Shown here piece by piece: positions 1 to 64,000 of a stretch of DNA of 64,000 nt; position 1 is the stretch's first letter, and each line of letters opens with the position of its first letter. The notes beneath the pieces are model-generated. The model ran no database searches. It worked only from the letters and a program-made list of their open reading frames with translations, and was not told the origin of the DNA. Made by a program: the position numbers and the translations under genes. Source of the DNA: Imbricaverruca yamaguchii (Eukaryota; Arthropoda; Thecostraca; Neoverrucidae); assembly GCA_034440575.1 (NCBI GenBank), contig JAOTOL010001459.1, forward strand, positions 899,001-963,000. The letters are read 5' to 3'.

Positions 1-869
1 CTTTCATTCATGCTCCGAACCGGAACCAGCACATAAGCCGACTAGGTCGACTACGCGGACGTTTAGGAGCGCTTTTAATCATCCAAATCTAGTTCTGAAC
101 GCATTGCTAGGGAATGCCGCCAATGCATGCCTGACCGCTTTTAACTCCCCATGTCTGGCCACTTTCCAGTCCATTCGCCGAATGTAACCTCCGAACTAGA
201 GTTAAGTTCCATATACTTTTGGGATGGGTCAACCCCGCTTACGACTGCCGTGAGCACACCTCTCCCAATCCATATTTTAGCGTGTGTCGCCAATGGGGCC
301 TCTCGACTGAAGGCCTTCCTGTTACCTCCAGGCATTGCGTCCCCCAAATCGTTTTTTGGAAGTTCCACTCATGTTGCTGAGCTGGTTCGAAGGTTCGCAG
401 ATGCCCTATAAAAGGAATGTCTGCCTCTCACGTGCTCCCTATGGTCCTGTCGATCTAAAAAAGAAACGATTGTCCCCTTCCTTGCCTCCTAAATCAAGGA
501 CACTGCCGCATATAGAGGGGGTTAAAAGGCATTTCGGTCAATCAATTTTTCCATGCAAGACCCAATTCTAAATTTGATGCAGATTGGGGGACTCGACCCC
601 TCACTTGATTCCATCATGGCGACGAGCACCTTCAGATACATCCTTACTGCATTTCGCCGCGGTAAGATGCTAATTCTCAGCCACATTTGACCTGTCCTAC
701 CTCGCTTTGCACGCTCTTCCGGGTATAATATATGTATAAAAGGTATTGGAGATCCCTTCCGCGACTATGGCGCTCTAGGTTTTGCATCTACAGCTCTCAA
801 ATCCTGCTTTTCTCCCCGTACAATGTGTTGCGTATATTCTACAGCGTGTTAGCGGCTTGGCTCATATTG
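1..869. other. Unannotated left flank
   Basis: No coding homology seen. There are two TATAAAAG-like sequences at 406-414 and 732-742, the first about 20 nt from a CTCACGTG box. No linked gene can be read, so promoter function is not claimed. Confidence 0.4.
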
Positions 870-1045
870 TGTACCCTAATGACGTCATATAAGGACCTGC
901 GCAGAAAGCTGCGCAGTAGGGATGACGTCACCTCGTATATATCGCCTTGCTCGCACATATCGCCATATAGTAAGTTTTCGTTTCATAACAAGCGCAGGGT
1001 TAGCCGGGGCCCTCCAATATTGTTTGCCAATCAGTGACGTCACAC
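870..1045. promoter_or_regulatory. Cluster of three CRE palindromes
   Basis: TGACGTCA occurs at about 881, 923 and 1035. Between the first two lie two CTGCGCAG palindromes separated by AAAG, giving a near-symmetric arrangement. TGACGTCA is the CREB/ATF full-site consensus. No gene is recognised on either side within the window, so a regulatory role is only a suggestion. Confidence 0.35.
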
Positions 1046-1618
1046 GGGCTGGACAATTGCTCAGTCCCGTATGCGCTCCAGCGAAACTTCCGTGTTTTCC
1101 ACACGATATTTCCGATCTTAAATACCATCAAAATTGGACAAAATGAGGTTTATTTGAAAGCTTGAAGAATCATGTCCACGAATATGAGCCGTATTTTCCC
1201 TAACACTAGTACTTTTTGCTTGGACCCACGCTGACCGTATTCATGTCGAGCGCCGCAGGAATCGCGTGGTGCCACGAATAGAAGCAGTATGAGACAGGCC
1301 AACTGAAGATCACGGCAGGGTAGGAGGGCTAGGAGCAAGTAAGAGATAACTGTTGCAATATAATTCCCCCCCACTCGGTGCAGGGGCGTAAATAGGGGTA
1401 AATACTGGGGGCATGTGTCCCCATGGGAAGGTGGTACCAATGCGGCCAGGAAAAGGCGCAAACATACTTAGGATACCGGCGGAGGCACCTGTACTAGTTG
1501 GAGTACCCTAATCACCCATGTGCAGATACGAAATCTGCGGCTGATTTCCAAGATTCTTTTCCATTTTTCATTCATATACGTCTAGACTAGGCGTGTTCTT
1601 TTTGTATATTTTTGAAGG

Positions 1619-1631
1619 GCAGGTGCCCCCT
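1619..1631. repeat. Left target-site duplication of composite element 1
   Basis: CAGGTGCCCCCTC is repeated exactly at 4068-4080, flanking the 2.4-kb block, as expected for target-primed retrotransposition. Confidence 0.7.
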
Positions 1632-2589
1632 CGGTTTTATGAAACGCCGACCGTTGAGTCATGTAGCGTCGCCAATCCCTCACGCAGATTGGTCGCGGGC
1701 GAAGAGTAGCGACAGATGAGACTCTCAAACTTTCGATCTTTCGATTGTGAGACGAGCAACTTACCCCTAGACTACTCGTCCTTCACGATGTACGGACACG
1801 GACAGTCGACTCGGGGACCAAGTATCATTGCCGTACCCTTGTCGACGCCAGATGGCGAGACAAGACGACCAACATATATATTCGCTTCATCTTACGACAC
1901 CATACGACAAGTGTACGACCCCGAGGCACATACCATTTCCGACTCGCCGAACGTTTCGGATGACAATGTTAATTTAGCCTCTGAAGTATTTCGAGGACAA
2001 GGGATGCTAACATTTTGTCGTTGGCACAAACTTCCGGTTGTAATTATCAGTCAATGCATGCGACTAGATGACGACAATCGAAGTAATTTCAGCTGGGGGT
2101 ATACATTTTAGTCACAAAAATATGGTCAGAATACGAACTTACAAGCTTGAAGATAGGGTCAGGAACGGCTCTTTTAGATTAGCACAACATCCACTGTGTA
2201 TGCACTGAGCACGTGGAAGTATGGCACAACCATTTTTCACCATCCAAACTCCCTCCAACTTGACAACGTTCAAAACACATCGAAATTTCACGAGGAATGT
2301 TCTTCAAGGATTATTCACCTTGGGTAGTTTTGCGACGCACACTACTGCTGTGTCGCATGGGACAACCTTTCAAGCCGATGAGTCGTGGGTGGACTTGGTA
2401 ATCTCGCCGGCTGTGTGGTTAGAACCCACAATTTACGATCAAGAGTCCAAGTTCCTACTGAATGAGCTAACTCGACCTCGACATCGCAACTTGCCCGAAA
2501 ATAAAACGGCTAATAATCACCGTCTACTGCCTGGGCTATCGAACGGGCAAAACAGCGACAGCTTGCCGCATGAACACAGCTTCAACTGT

Positions 2590-2990
2590 CCACACTGCCA
2601 GGCAGAGAGACCCATCCATCCTCACAGCTGGTGTCACAAACACCCCTCGGCACCGTCACAGTCAACAGTCTACACTGTCAGGTAGAGACCCGTCCATCCG
2701 CACAGCTGGTGTCACAAACACCCCTCGGCACCGTCACAGTCAACAGTCCACACTGTCAGGTAGAGACCCGTCCATCCTCACAGCTGGTGTCACAAACACC
2801 CCTCGGCACCGTCACAGTCAACAGTCCACACTGTCAGGTAGAGACCCGTCCATCCTCACAGCTGGTGTCACAAACACCCCTCGGCACCGTCACAGTCAAC
2901 AGTCTACACTGTCAGGTAGAGACCCGTCCATCCGCACAGCTGGTGTCACAAACACCCCTCGTCACCGCCACAGTCAACAGTCCAGCAGCA
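2590..2990. repeat. 78-bp minisatellite, about 5 units
   Basis: GGTAGAGACCCGTCCATC recurs every 78 bp at 2681, 2759, 2837 and 2915. The same array is at 9850-10310 in copy 2 with about six units. Confidence 0.9.
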
Positions 2991-3059
2991 CGCTCGCTCG
3001 AGTCCTCTCTCCAAGTCCGTCTGGCGTGGTCAGTTGCGGGCCCGCTCGGACGGGGCAGC

Positions 3060-3302
3060 TGTACCGGCTCCTGTACCGGCTCCTGTACTGGGTCCCGTAC
3101 CGGGTCCCGTACCGGGTCCCGTACCGGGTCCCGTACCGGGTCCCGTACCGGGTCCCGTACCGGGTCCCGTACCGGGTCCCGTACCGAGTCCCGTACCGGG
3201 TCCCGTACCGGGTCCCGTACCGGGTCCCGTACCGGGTCCCGTACCGGGTCCCGTACCGGGTCCCGTACCGGGTCCCGTACCGAGTCCCGTACCGGTTCCC
3301 GC
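3060..3302. repeat. 12-bp minisatellite CGTACCGGGTCC
   Basis: About 20 units, starting as CTGTACCGG and becoming uniform. Because 12 is divisible by three it is open in several frames on both strands. Confidence 0.95.
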
Positions 3303-4080
3303 ACGGCACACGTTACTCCCGCCCATTCCCCAGAGGCAGGCGCCCGGTGGACGCTAAACGACCGCACAGTTCTCAACACATGTCGGCACTCACAGTGTCG
3401 CCTGGTCTCACAGGGAGTGACTCACTGGCTTGGCGGCAATGTGTGGGGCTGGCAGTGCCGGGCGGCGGCACCACAGCTGACAGAGCGGCAACACACCACG
3501 CGGCCGCGACTAGCACGCCGCCAGTACAATGCCGCAATGCAATTTGAGGGAAAAGGACTACCTATAATGTGGCATGGCATACAGTAGCATTTTATATCAG
3601 TTATTATTTTCCAATCGTTGAACACTTCCAGTGGATCAAACACATACAATTCCAGAGGAGGCTTGACATAATGTCGAAGCAACAGGCACCAGCAAAATAA
3701 ACGCTTCCGTCTACCGAGGAACTGATACATAGCCAGTACGTAGCGGCGAATACCATCCGAATATCGCTCTACTCAGTGTCACACACTTATGTCACGTACT
3801 TGATGCAAAAATCAATCAAATATGCGAAATCTTACCCCACCAAATTCATCCAAGACGCACTCAATCCTGTTGCGAACATCTCAATGCCACGTTATGTCCC
3901 CGAACAATTTGATGGCTTCTATTGTTACTGTGCTTGAAGAGCCCCTATCGTCATCATTGCACGCTAATGGCGCTTTCAGCATAAGCTTCCACCCAAGAAC
4001 GCTCGCAGGTAATCAACTAAAAGCCTTTGCCGTTTAATTCAGCTACAACAGCAACATACATTTAATTCAGGTGCCCCCTC

Positions 4081-4439
4081 AATGTTGGCTCTGTCCACTA
4101 ATAATTCGAACTTTTAACATGGAGTACCATGGAGCATGCACTCCACCGATGTGGGGCTTCCCATTAACTTCATGTATTTTGCACTGAAATAATCAATAAT
4201 TAGAATACCAACAATAATATATATATATATGTATGATACATAATATATATAATGTGTGTATGCCAGCCATTTCGGGTTATGAAATGAAAATATATAAAAA
4301 CCCCAATGATATTATATACATGAAATCTTTCCTGCACTTTCGGAGGCATTTGAACAGGAGGGAGAAGGTACACTGACATCGGAACGATGGTGATAGGTTT
4401 GGCACCTTGCAGCGCCAAATTAAGTTGTTCATACTCATC
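4081..4439. other. AT-rich spacer
   Basis: Contains a short AT/GT microsatellite near 4218-4255. Nothing else recognised. Confidence 0.5.
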
Positions 4440-4499
4440 TTAACATAAAATAAGGATGGGTACTTGTGAAAATACCGGTCGAAATCCGGCGATTTTTTT

Positions 4500-5092
4500 C
4501 AGCCTTACCTCACTTGGGTGCCGCGGACCGCCCCTGAGTTTACTTCTCTTGGTTTCTGGGGGGAGGGGCATGGCCGGAATGGCCCTTCCTTGGTTCCGCC
4601 AGTGGGAGCAGTGATGTAACTTCTTCCATACTGTGTGGTTTATTCTGCCCATCAGCATAGCAAACTGTTTCTATCCGTGTTATGTGATCAGTCCAGTTGG
4701 CTTTGCGAAGATTCCATCGCCGAGGCCTCTGTCCAAGGACCGGCCCTTCACGGCATTCCAGCCATATTTGAAAATGGTCGCTTCCCAGAGAATGTGTCCA
4801 CCGACCAATTAAACATTTACACAAGCTGGGGACTACAGAAACTCAGGTCTAGCCCAGAAGTCTGTCCAGACGGCATAGTAAAGTGCGTTCTGGTACCTGT
4901 GCTTAAAATACACGACTCCTCGTGTAGGAATTGCTCCATCAGACGTCCACGCCCATTGACATCTTCACATCCCCAAACGGTGTGATGTGAATTAAAGTCG
5001 CCTAAGAGGAAAATCGGTTCCGGGAGCTGAGAACAAAGAAGTTTCAGCCCAGTAGATGAAAATGAAGTCCCGGGAGGCAGGTAAATTTGCAT
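4500..5092 (-). pseudogene. LINE ORF2 endonuclease domain, truncated
   Basis: FLLGDFNSHHTVWGCEDVNG and later SGLDLSF and SDHFQIWLE are the GDFN, LDL and SDH motifs of the apurinic-like endonuclease of non-LTR retrotransposons. A frameshift separates 5092-4817 from 4824-4540. The reading breaks off before any reverse transcriptase block. Confidence 0.75.
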
Positions 5093-5264
5093 AATGAAAT
5101 ACTTCTATGACCAAAGTTCATCCTGCATGCGACGGCTTGGAGGCGTGTGTTCACCACTAGTGGTTGCGAGGGAACACTATGGTGGATGCTTAGTAGCACT
5201 CCACCATGGGAAACAGTGTCAGATGCTACTTATTTTCGGTGGAGGGTGTAGCAATTAACCTGAA

Positions 5265-6176
5265 TTACAGCATCCGGCGACGGCTTGGTCTCCTGAGTGA
5301 CTCTCGGGTGTGCTTCCTCGTAGATATCATGCGCCTCACGGAATGTGATCTTTTTGAGACTTTTATTGTAACTATTTCCCTTTCTCTTAAGAAAATGGGG
5401 CAAGAACGATCATAGGTGGTATGGGATGTTTGGGCTAGGCCGCAGTTTGAACAGTGCGGACTCTCCGCCTCACATTTGTCTTGCGCATGCTCAGCAGATC
5501 CACATCGTCTACATGGCTCTCGGTTCCCACAATGCTGTGACGTGTGACACCGGAAACACCTCATCGGATTGGGTACAAATACGCGGACCTTCACACGGAA
5601 ATACCGGACGAAAATAAACTCAGCAAGATCTGTCATGTGAAAAGTTAAGATGATGTTTGTTGGCTGTAATTCCTGTCCTTTTCTAATTGAAATTATACGG
5701 GACTCTACTACACCACTCTCTTAGGCCATCCACAATGCCGGCATCCGAAACATCTTGCGGGTCGTAGCAGTCAATAACTCCTTTGGAGTAATTTTTGGCG
5801 TTGTGGGGCTGAATCTCGATCCGTACGGTGACTGTCCACCTGCTGGTTTCATGCCGTTTAGTGTACGTTATTCCTGTTGCGTCCATCGCCCTCCTTGCAT
5901 TCTCAGCAGTTATAAATTCAACTTCAAGCCCTCCGTCTCTGGGCTTTTCACACCTTAGCACCGATCCTAGCTTGTCACATGCTTCTTGCCTTTGGAACGG
6001 GGCAAGCAGCGAGTTAAAAAATTTTCCTCTAGTGGTTTTACGATCAGAATATGAGGTGCAGTCAGACCCACTTGGAGGCCGGAGGCTCCATGCACCACAT
6101 TAATAGTCCCGGCAGGTGGGTTGTTTATGTTGAAATTTGCTACGAAGTGTTTCGTAGTTTCCACTCCCCCGGGCAC
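5265..6176 (-). pseudogene. LINE ORF1 with CCHC zinc knuckles, broken
   Basis: In pieces: an N-terminal portion (INVVHGASGLQVGL, 5967-6176), an RRM-like middle (KNYSKGVIDCYDPQDVSD, 5683-5961) and a zinc-knuckle end (CFRCHTSQHCGNREPCRRCG ... HCSNCG, 5265-5636) followed by SCPIFLREREIVTIKV. This order and the trailing CPxxxxEREI motif fit ORF1 of Jockey/I-group elements, an RNA-binding nucleocapsid-like protein. The pieces lie in different frames, so the gene is dead. Confidence 0.75.
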
Positions 6177-6450
6177 CCCACCGCATAGGGGATTCCTGGG
6201 TCCTGCGAACGGGAGGTCGCCGGGCGCCCGAGGAGCTATACGGGACAGACGGCGCCTTCGCCCGGCAGGGAGAGAGACTCACCACCCCGACTGGGATCCA
6301 GCACCGCCCACCCCTCAACCCTAGCCGGTTGAGGCCGGCAGACACTGGGAAGAATCCCAGGTCCCCGGCCAGAGGCGACCAGCTACTTGGCCCGCGTGAG
6401 GCCCCACGGGCCCGCCCACCTCTCCGGGATATCGGGACCAAAGAGGTCCC

Positions 6451-6870
6451 CCGCCACAACTAGCAACTTGCGACGGGGGACCTCAACCTCCAGGACTCCG
6501 TCAACCTTGGGGGACGGGCCGAGGGGGCGTGGCTACCCCGATAAAACTGAGCTGGTGGGCAGGACCGGGGAAGTTGTCCTACCTGCTCATGACAGGGATA
6601 GTTGGTGTTGTAGGTCCTGGTGAAGGACATGGATGTTGAGATGGGCTGGGCATTGAAATGGGGGCGTAAGGATGGGATGAGTCAGGCACTCTTAGTCTGA
6701 CCTCTCCCCGGCCGCCTGGTGGTCTGACCGCCGGATCCTTGAGGCACGCAATCCCCTCCACCACGAAAAGGTGATTCCTCGTCAGGGGGTTACTAATCAT
6801 GTGTGCGACGTGTTACGTTTCGAACCATACGTAACCGGCCGGATGAGGTCGGTGTGGATCTGATTTGAGG
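6451..6870. other. Spacer, nothing recognised
   Basis: GC-rich at the left, possibly a continuation of the LINE 5' end. No gene seen. Confidence 0.4.
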
Positions 6871-6884
6871 TTTCCAAAATAGTA

Positions 6885-7010
6885 CTCGAAGATTGTGGGT
6901 TTGAGTCTCACCTGTCGCTACTCTTCGTCCGCGACCAGTCGGCGTGAGAGATTGGCGACGCTACATGACTCCACGGTCGACACGCCGCAAAACCAATAAC
7001 TACCACCACC
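6885..7010 (+). mobile_element. Family-A SINE, head truncated
   Basis: Contains GATTGTGGGTTTGAGTCTCA (B-box part), then the shared body GTGAGAGATTGGCGACGCTA and the tail CGCAAAACCAATAAC. Confidence 0.75.
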
Positions 7011-7261
7011 AAAATTGTACCTGAAAATTACACTCATCGTACACAAGGGTAGAAATAGATTGACGGCAGCTTCCGCGTCCGTGTTTAGCATCACCACTAA
7101 CCCGAAGGTCATCGAAGATCAAGTTCGTTCAGCGACCAATGGGATCAGTGACATATGTAGACAGTCCAGCCGAGTTGTCAATCTACCACGCCCATCGCTG
7201 ACGATTGGGTGGTAACAAGCGAGATCAGTTGCCGAGAGATCACGATTATTTGGAAAAAAAA

Positions 7262-7475
7262 CTATCTCCAAATCATCATGTGACATTCACAACTCTTCCG
7301 GCCACTCCTAGCCATCACGTGACATCCACAACTCTTCCGGCCACTCCTAGCAATCATGTGGCACTCCCAACCCCTCCGGACACTCCTAGCCATCATGTGG
7401 CACTCCAAACCTCTCCGGCCACTCCTGGCCATCTTGTGGCACTCCCAACTCCTCCGGCCATTCCCGGCCGTTATC
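7262..7475. repeat. 39-bp minisatellite, about 5 units
   Basis: CCGGCCACTCCTAGC recurs every 39 bp (7298, 7337, 7376 and onward). It lies downstream of the U2SURP stop. Confidence 0.9.
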
Positions 7476-7691
7476 CGCCAGACACATGGCCGATTAGGAA
7501 ACTGTTCCGCTTGTGTATTCACCGTACGCGGCGAGTGCGCACGCACGAACGCAGTGTAGACAGACACCGTCACAACTGCCACTGCCAAGTGTCGTCGACT
7601 CGCGAGCCATGTCCACAGTCCACACAGCGACGCTGACGTCACACTGCACCAGTGACGTCATATACGCACGCCAGCGCAGCCTGCTTCCAAC

Positions 7692-8389
7692 AGACAGCGA
7701 GCGCGACCGCTGCCACATCACCACGAGGCCGGTGAGCAGTTGCCACACCACCACGAGGTCGATCAGCAGCTGGGACACCAACACGAGGCCGGTCAGCAGT
7801 TGCCACACCACCACGAGGCCGGTCAGCAGTTGCCACACCACCACGAGGCCGATCAGCAGCTGGGACACCAACACGAGGTCGGTCAGCAGTTGCCACACCA
7901 CCACGAGGCCGGTCAGCAGTTGCCACACCACCACGAGGCCGATCAGCAGCTGGGACACCAACACGAGGTCGGTGAGCAGCTGCGACCCGCTGCACCACCA
8001 CGAGGCCTGTCAGCAGCTGCTACCCGTTGCCACACCACCACGAGGCCAGTCAGCAGCTGCCACACCAACACGAGGCCGGTCAGCAGCTGCGACCCGCTGC
8101 CACACCACCACGAGGCCAGTCAGCAGCTGGTGCACCACCACGAGGCCGATCAGCAGCTGCGACCCGCTGCTACACTACCATGAGTCCGGTCAGCAGCTAT
8201 GACGTGCTGCCACACCACCACGAGGACGGTCAGCAGTTGCCACACCACCACGAGGCCGATCAGCAGCTGGCACACCAACACGAGGTCGGTAGGCAGTTGC
8301 CATACAACCACGAGGCCAGTCAGCAGCTGCTACACCACCACGAGGCCTGTCAGCAGCTACGACCCGCTGCCACACCACCAGGAGGCCGG

Positions 8390-8396
<7 letters not shown>
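7692..8396. repeat. 30-bp minisatellite spanning the U2SURP stop codon
   Basis: About 22 units of CACACCACCACGAGGCCGGT plus CAGCAGTTGC, some with a 10-13 bp insert (GACCCGCTGC). On the transcript strand each unit reads GCTGACCGGCCTCGTGGTGG; the genuine gene end reads GCGCTGACCGGCCTCCTGGT. The rightmost unit therefore includes the TGA at 8390-8392 and the array forms the proximal 3' UTR. No clear AATAAA was found on the minus strand in the first few hundred bases beyond it. Confidence 0.9.
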
Positions 8397-61576
<53,180 letters not shown>

Positions 61577-61783
61577 CTGAGGAAGACGGAGAGAGAGCTG
61601 CTCGTCCCGTGCCCCTCCCAGCCGCCGGAGCAGGCGCGGGGCACGACAGAAGGGGCGCGGGAGGACGCGAGTTGCCAAAACACAACAAAGCAAAACCCAT
61701 GGCCGACAACGACACTGGCAGGGCAAACCCAGTTGTATACAATAGGCATTCGCACACAGCCGCAACACAAATACACGCACACA

Positions 61784-61834
<51 letters not shown>

Positions 61835-63330
61835 ACCAACCGCAGTCACGGGCGGATTCCGCGGCAGATGGTGACCACGACCAGATGACGCACGAGACAC
61901 GAGACGCTGTGGCCCGCTGGACCACAACCCTTCCACCCCAGAGCCATACATCCATCGTTGCCGCGGCCGAAGTCACCCCCCCCCCCTTCCGGGCGGAGCG
62001 CAGCCGTACACACAGCGCATGCGCTCTTTGGACGAGACGCACCAGACAGCGAGGAGCCGAAATTCAAGCCATATTTTACACAGTGCGGCGAACGCATGAG
62101 AAACGGGGCGCGACGGAGGACGTGGGAAAGGACACCATATTCACACACAAACAGAGAGGTTAACATCCACGAACCCAAGCAATTGCATCCATCCACACGG
62201 GACTTGAGCCTTTATGGCATTTCGAGAGCAAGTCATCAAATACACACACCAACACAGAACATCCAGTTAACAATACTTTAGTCTCCTTGCACAAGGAAAA
62301 CAAAGAAGCTGAGCGCTGAGTTTTCGTCAACTGACGGTACGATTCAACGTGAGGTGTCTAGCAAGCAATACTCGACGACTGACTGAGCCGGTAGCACAGC
62401 GCAGCCGACTAGTTCAAACACCTTGTGTGCGGTCCGCCTTAGCTCTCTGGGTTGGGGAGTTTTGCGCGCGGAACAGGCGGCTGACGACGGTCGGGCGGTG
62501 ACGTGTCGGGCCGACGCCTGCTGCAGCAGCGGCGGCGGCAGCAACGGCGGCGGCGGCGGCGTGGTGTCGACGCGTGGTGGGCGGCGCGCTGGCGACCCCC
62601 GCCCGGCCGCAGCGCCGCTCGGTGACTCCCGACATTTGGCGACTCGAGTCACGTGCCAGGCGTCCCGTGCCCCAGTCGTGTGCCAATTGCACCACATCCG
62701 ACGGTGCCGCTGGAGCGACGCAAAAGCCGCACCACCGAGTACTGCCGTGACTGATGATAATGAGACCTACGGTGGCTGATTACAGCCGATTGAAATCCCC
62801 GACTGGACGTTTTCCTCAAAGCACCAGCACATGGCTATCTTTTTGGTGCAAACAGGGGCCACGAGAGCAGATATTACCAGAGGGATTCACAAAACGTCTG
62901 TCACGTGAGACCTGGTTAAGTGCGGCCAGCTCGGTTCCGGTCGGGTCGGGTCGGGTCAGGTGGACAACGGCAAACTGTGCCGAGCGGGGCTTACTTACCG
63001 ACATGGCTCCGGGTGCGCAAGATAGGGCCATTTACCTTTCTGTAGGGACGACAACTTTGACAACTGCTCTTTGCAACATCTGAAGAAAAACATCAGCGAT
63101 GCCCATTACAACACATCGTTTCAGACAGGACGCGGGAGCAAATAACTGGGAATGAGGCTGCATGGCAGGCAATGAAAAACGGCAGATAAATACCCTGCAT
63201 GGGTGGTACATCAGGAGGCAGAAAATGCACAGCAGCTCTACACAAAACTAAGAGCAAATAAATAATATGGTAGTGAAAATTTGGGAAATATGCTTCATCT
63301 TCATTATGGGAAGTTACATAAGAAGTTAAC
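61577..63330. other. Upstream U2SURP intron sequence
   Basis: Contains a (CA)n tract at 61783-61835, a GC-rich GGC-repeat stretch at 62515-62570, and no recognisable exon; the preceding U2SURP exon must lie beyond the window. Confidence 0.55.
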
Positions 63331-63502
63331 GTTGGAAACTGAAAAAGCTTTGCCAGTTTGTAGCATGTTCGTCGAGTAATTGAAGATGTATTATCAGGAT
63401 CCGTTAACAAATCCACGTTGGAAACTGAAAAAGCTTTGCCAGTTTGTAGCATGTTCGTCGAGCAATTGAAGATGTATTATCAGGACCCATTAACAAATCC
63501 AG
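63331..63502. repeat. 86-bp tandem duplication
   Basis: GTTGGAAACTGAAAAAGCTT begins both units (63330 and 63416). Only a few substitutions separate them. Confidence 0.92.
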
Positions 63503-64000
63503 CTAAACAGGAATTAAGAAGGCTAAATTGGTCCAGCATCCACGATACACATGGGGCATATACTGAACTCTGGACGCCACCAAAGGTGGATCGAGAAAAA
63601 AACCGGACAAGTCATTGATCACGCACTGATAGCCATACACAATATAATACCAGCATTGTAATTTACCTCTTATCAGAATCGACACTGATACAGGCGGCGA
63701 TGTAGCAACATAAGGCGTGTCATTTAGGCTTTACAATCGTTATTCCTTTATCAAACAGCAAGTTGCTATGCATTGACCCAATTTAAGCAACAATGTATAT
63801 ATTTGCACACGAAACAAATACAAACATTATAGGTAATCCAATTTTTAGGAACTTCAATTTTAAGGAATTTCAGTCAAGGTAACGAAAATGACTTTAGTAA
63901 CGTCGATGACAGAGCCCAGCCCGCAAGTCCACCGGCTGCCACAGCGACCCTATGGTGAGATCTGCCGCAAGTACCTCGGTATGCCAAACAAACACCTGCC
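63503..64000. other. Right edge, nothing recognised
   Basis: AT-rich with no coding signal seen on either strand. Confidence 0.5.

Larger units (their letters stand above)
1632..4067 (-). mobile_element. Composite VNTR-bearing retroposon-like element, copy 1
   Basis: The block is bounded by a 13-bp direct repeat and is present again at 9037-11449 with nearly the same sequence. Parts from left to right: a reversed family-A SINE (about 1632-1790); unique sequence; a diverged reversed family-C SINE (about 2300-2480); a 78-bp tandem array (about 2590-2990); a 12-bp tandem array (about 3069-3300); and a unique end. If it reads leftward, the SINE body forms its 3' end, a plan like primate SVA elements. 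About 170 bp at 1935-2110 are missing from copy 2. Open frames inside it come from repeats whose length is a multiple of three. Mobility and orientation are inferences. Confidence 0.6.
4440..6450 (-). mobile_element. Jockey-type non-LTR retrotransposon, 5' part only
   Basis: Reading leftward there is an ORF1 (gag-like) remnant followed by the endonuclease domain of ORF2. No reverse transcriptase motif is present; the copy ends at about 4440 shortly after the endonuclease. Loss of the 3' half is unusual, since most LINE copies are 5'-truncated, so a later deletion is likely. The GC-rich stretch 6180-6450 upstream of ORF1 may be its 5' UTR. Confidence 0.75.

Noticed and set aside
62423..62779. 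GC-rich open frame near the GGC repeat as a U2SURP 5' exon
   Set aside because: No RRM or other U2SURP sequence is visible in it, and composition alone explains the open frame.

Overview
This is eukaryotic genomic DNA, most likely from an arthropod, possibly a crustacean. The reasons are an animal spliceosomal gene split by very long introns, Jockey-type non-LTR retrotransposon remains, tRNA-derived SINEs, a hAT-like MITE, an ORF of a repetitive family I associate with arthropod genomes, and many minisatellites and microsatellites. There are no bacterial operons, rRNA genes or CRISPR arrays. The species cannot be fixed from the window alone.

The one host gene I can support runs on the minus strand from about 61,576 to 8,390. 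It is U2SURP (SR140), the U2 snRNP-associated SURP-motif protein. Eleven consecutive exons can be read, with GT donors (one has a candidate GC copy nearby), AG acceptors and matching codon phases at every junction. They encode the SURP motif, the CTD-interacting (CID) domain, the repeated acidic DGVP segment, a short coiled coil and the C-terminal RS tail with the stop codon. The N-terminal half, including the RRM, lies beyond the right edge. About 1.7 kb of coding sequence is spread over 53 kb.

The introns and downstream flank are packed with repeats. From left to right: an unexplained flank with three CRE palindromes (1-1618); a 2.4-kb composite element with 13-bp target-site duplications (1632-4067) and a second copy in the last U2SURP intron (9037-11449); a 5' Jockey fragment (about 4440-6450); a 30-bp minisatellite that includes the U2SURP stop codon (7692-8396); further minisatellites at 12.1, 13.0, 15.9, 17.4, 21.1, 24.3, 29.8, 35.0, 39.3, 43.4, 50.9 and 55.1 kb; a 1.2-kb-armed inverted repeat (31.5-34.3 kb); an intact DDE-like ORF (36.6-37.7 kb); an 840-bp AG/AT microsatellite (37.9-38.7 kb); and an inverted-repeat-bounded block (44.9-48.5 kb).

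The most unusual observation is that several minisatellites are anchored at U2SURP exon edges. Their repeat units contain copies of the adjoining splice acceptor, splice donor or stop codon together with a few bases of the exon. I see this at six exon ends. It suggests that splice-site-spanning DNA is repeatedly tandemly duplicated in this genome, giving arrays of decoy splice sites. A second notable point is a group of SINEs with three different tRNA-like heads that share one central body.
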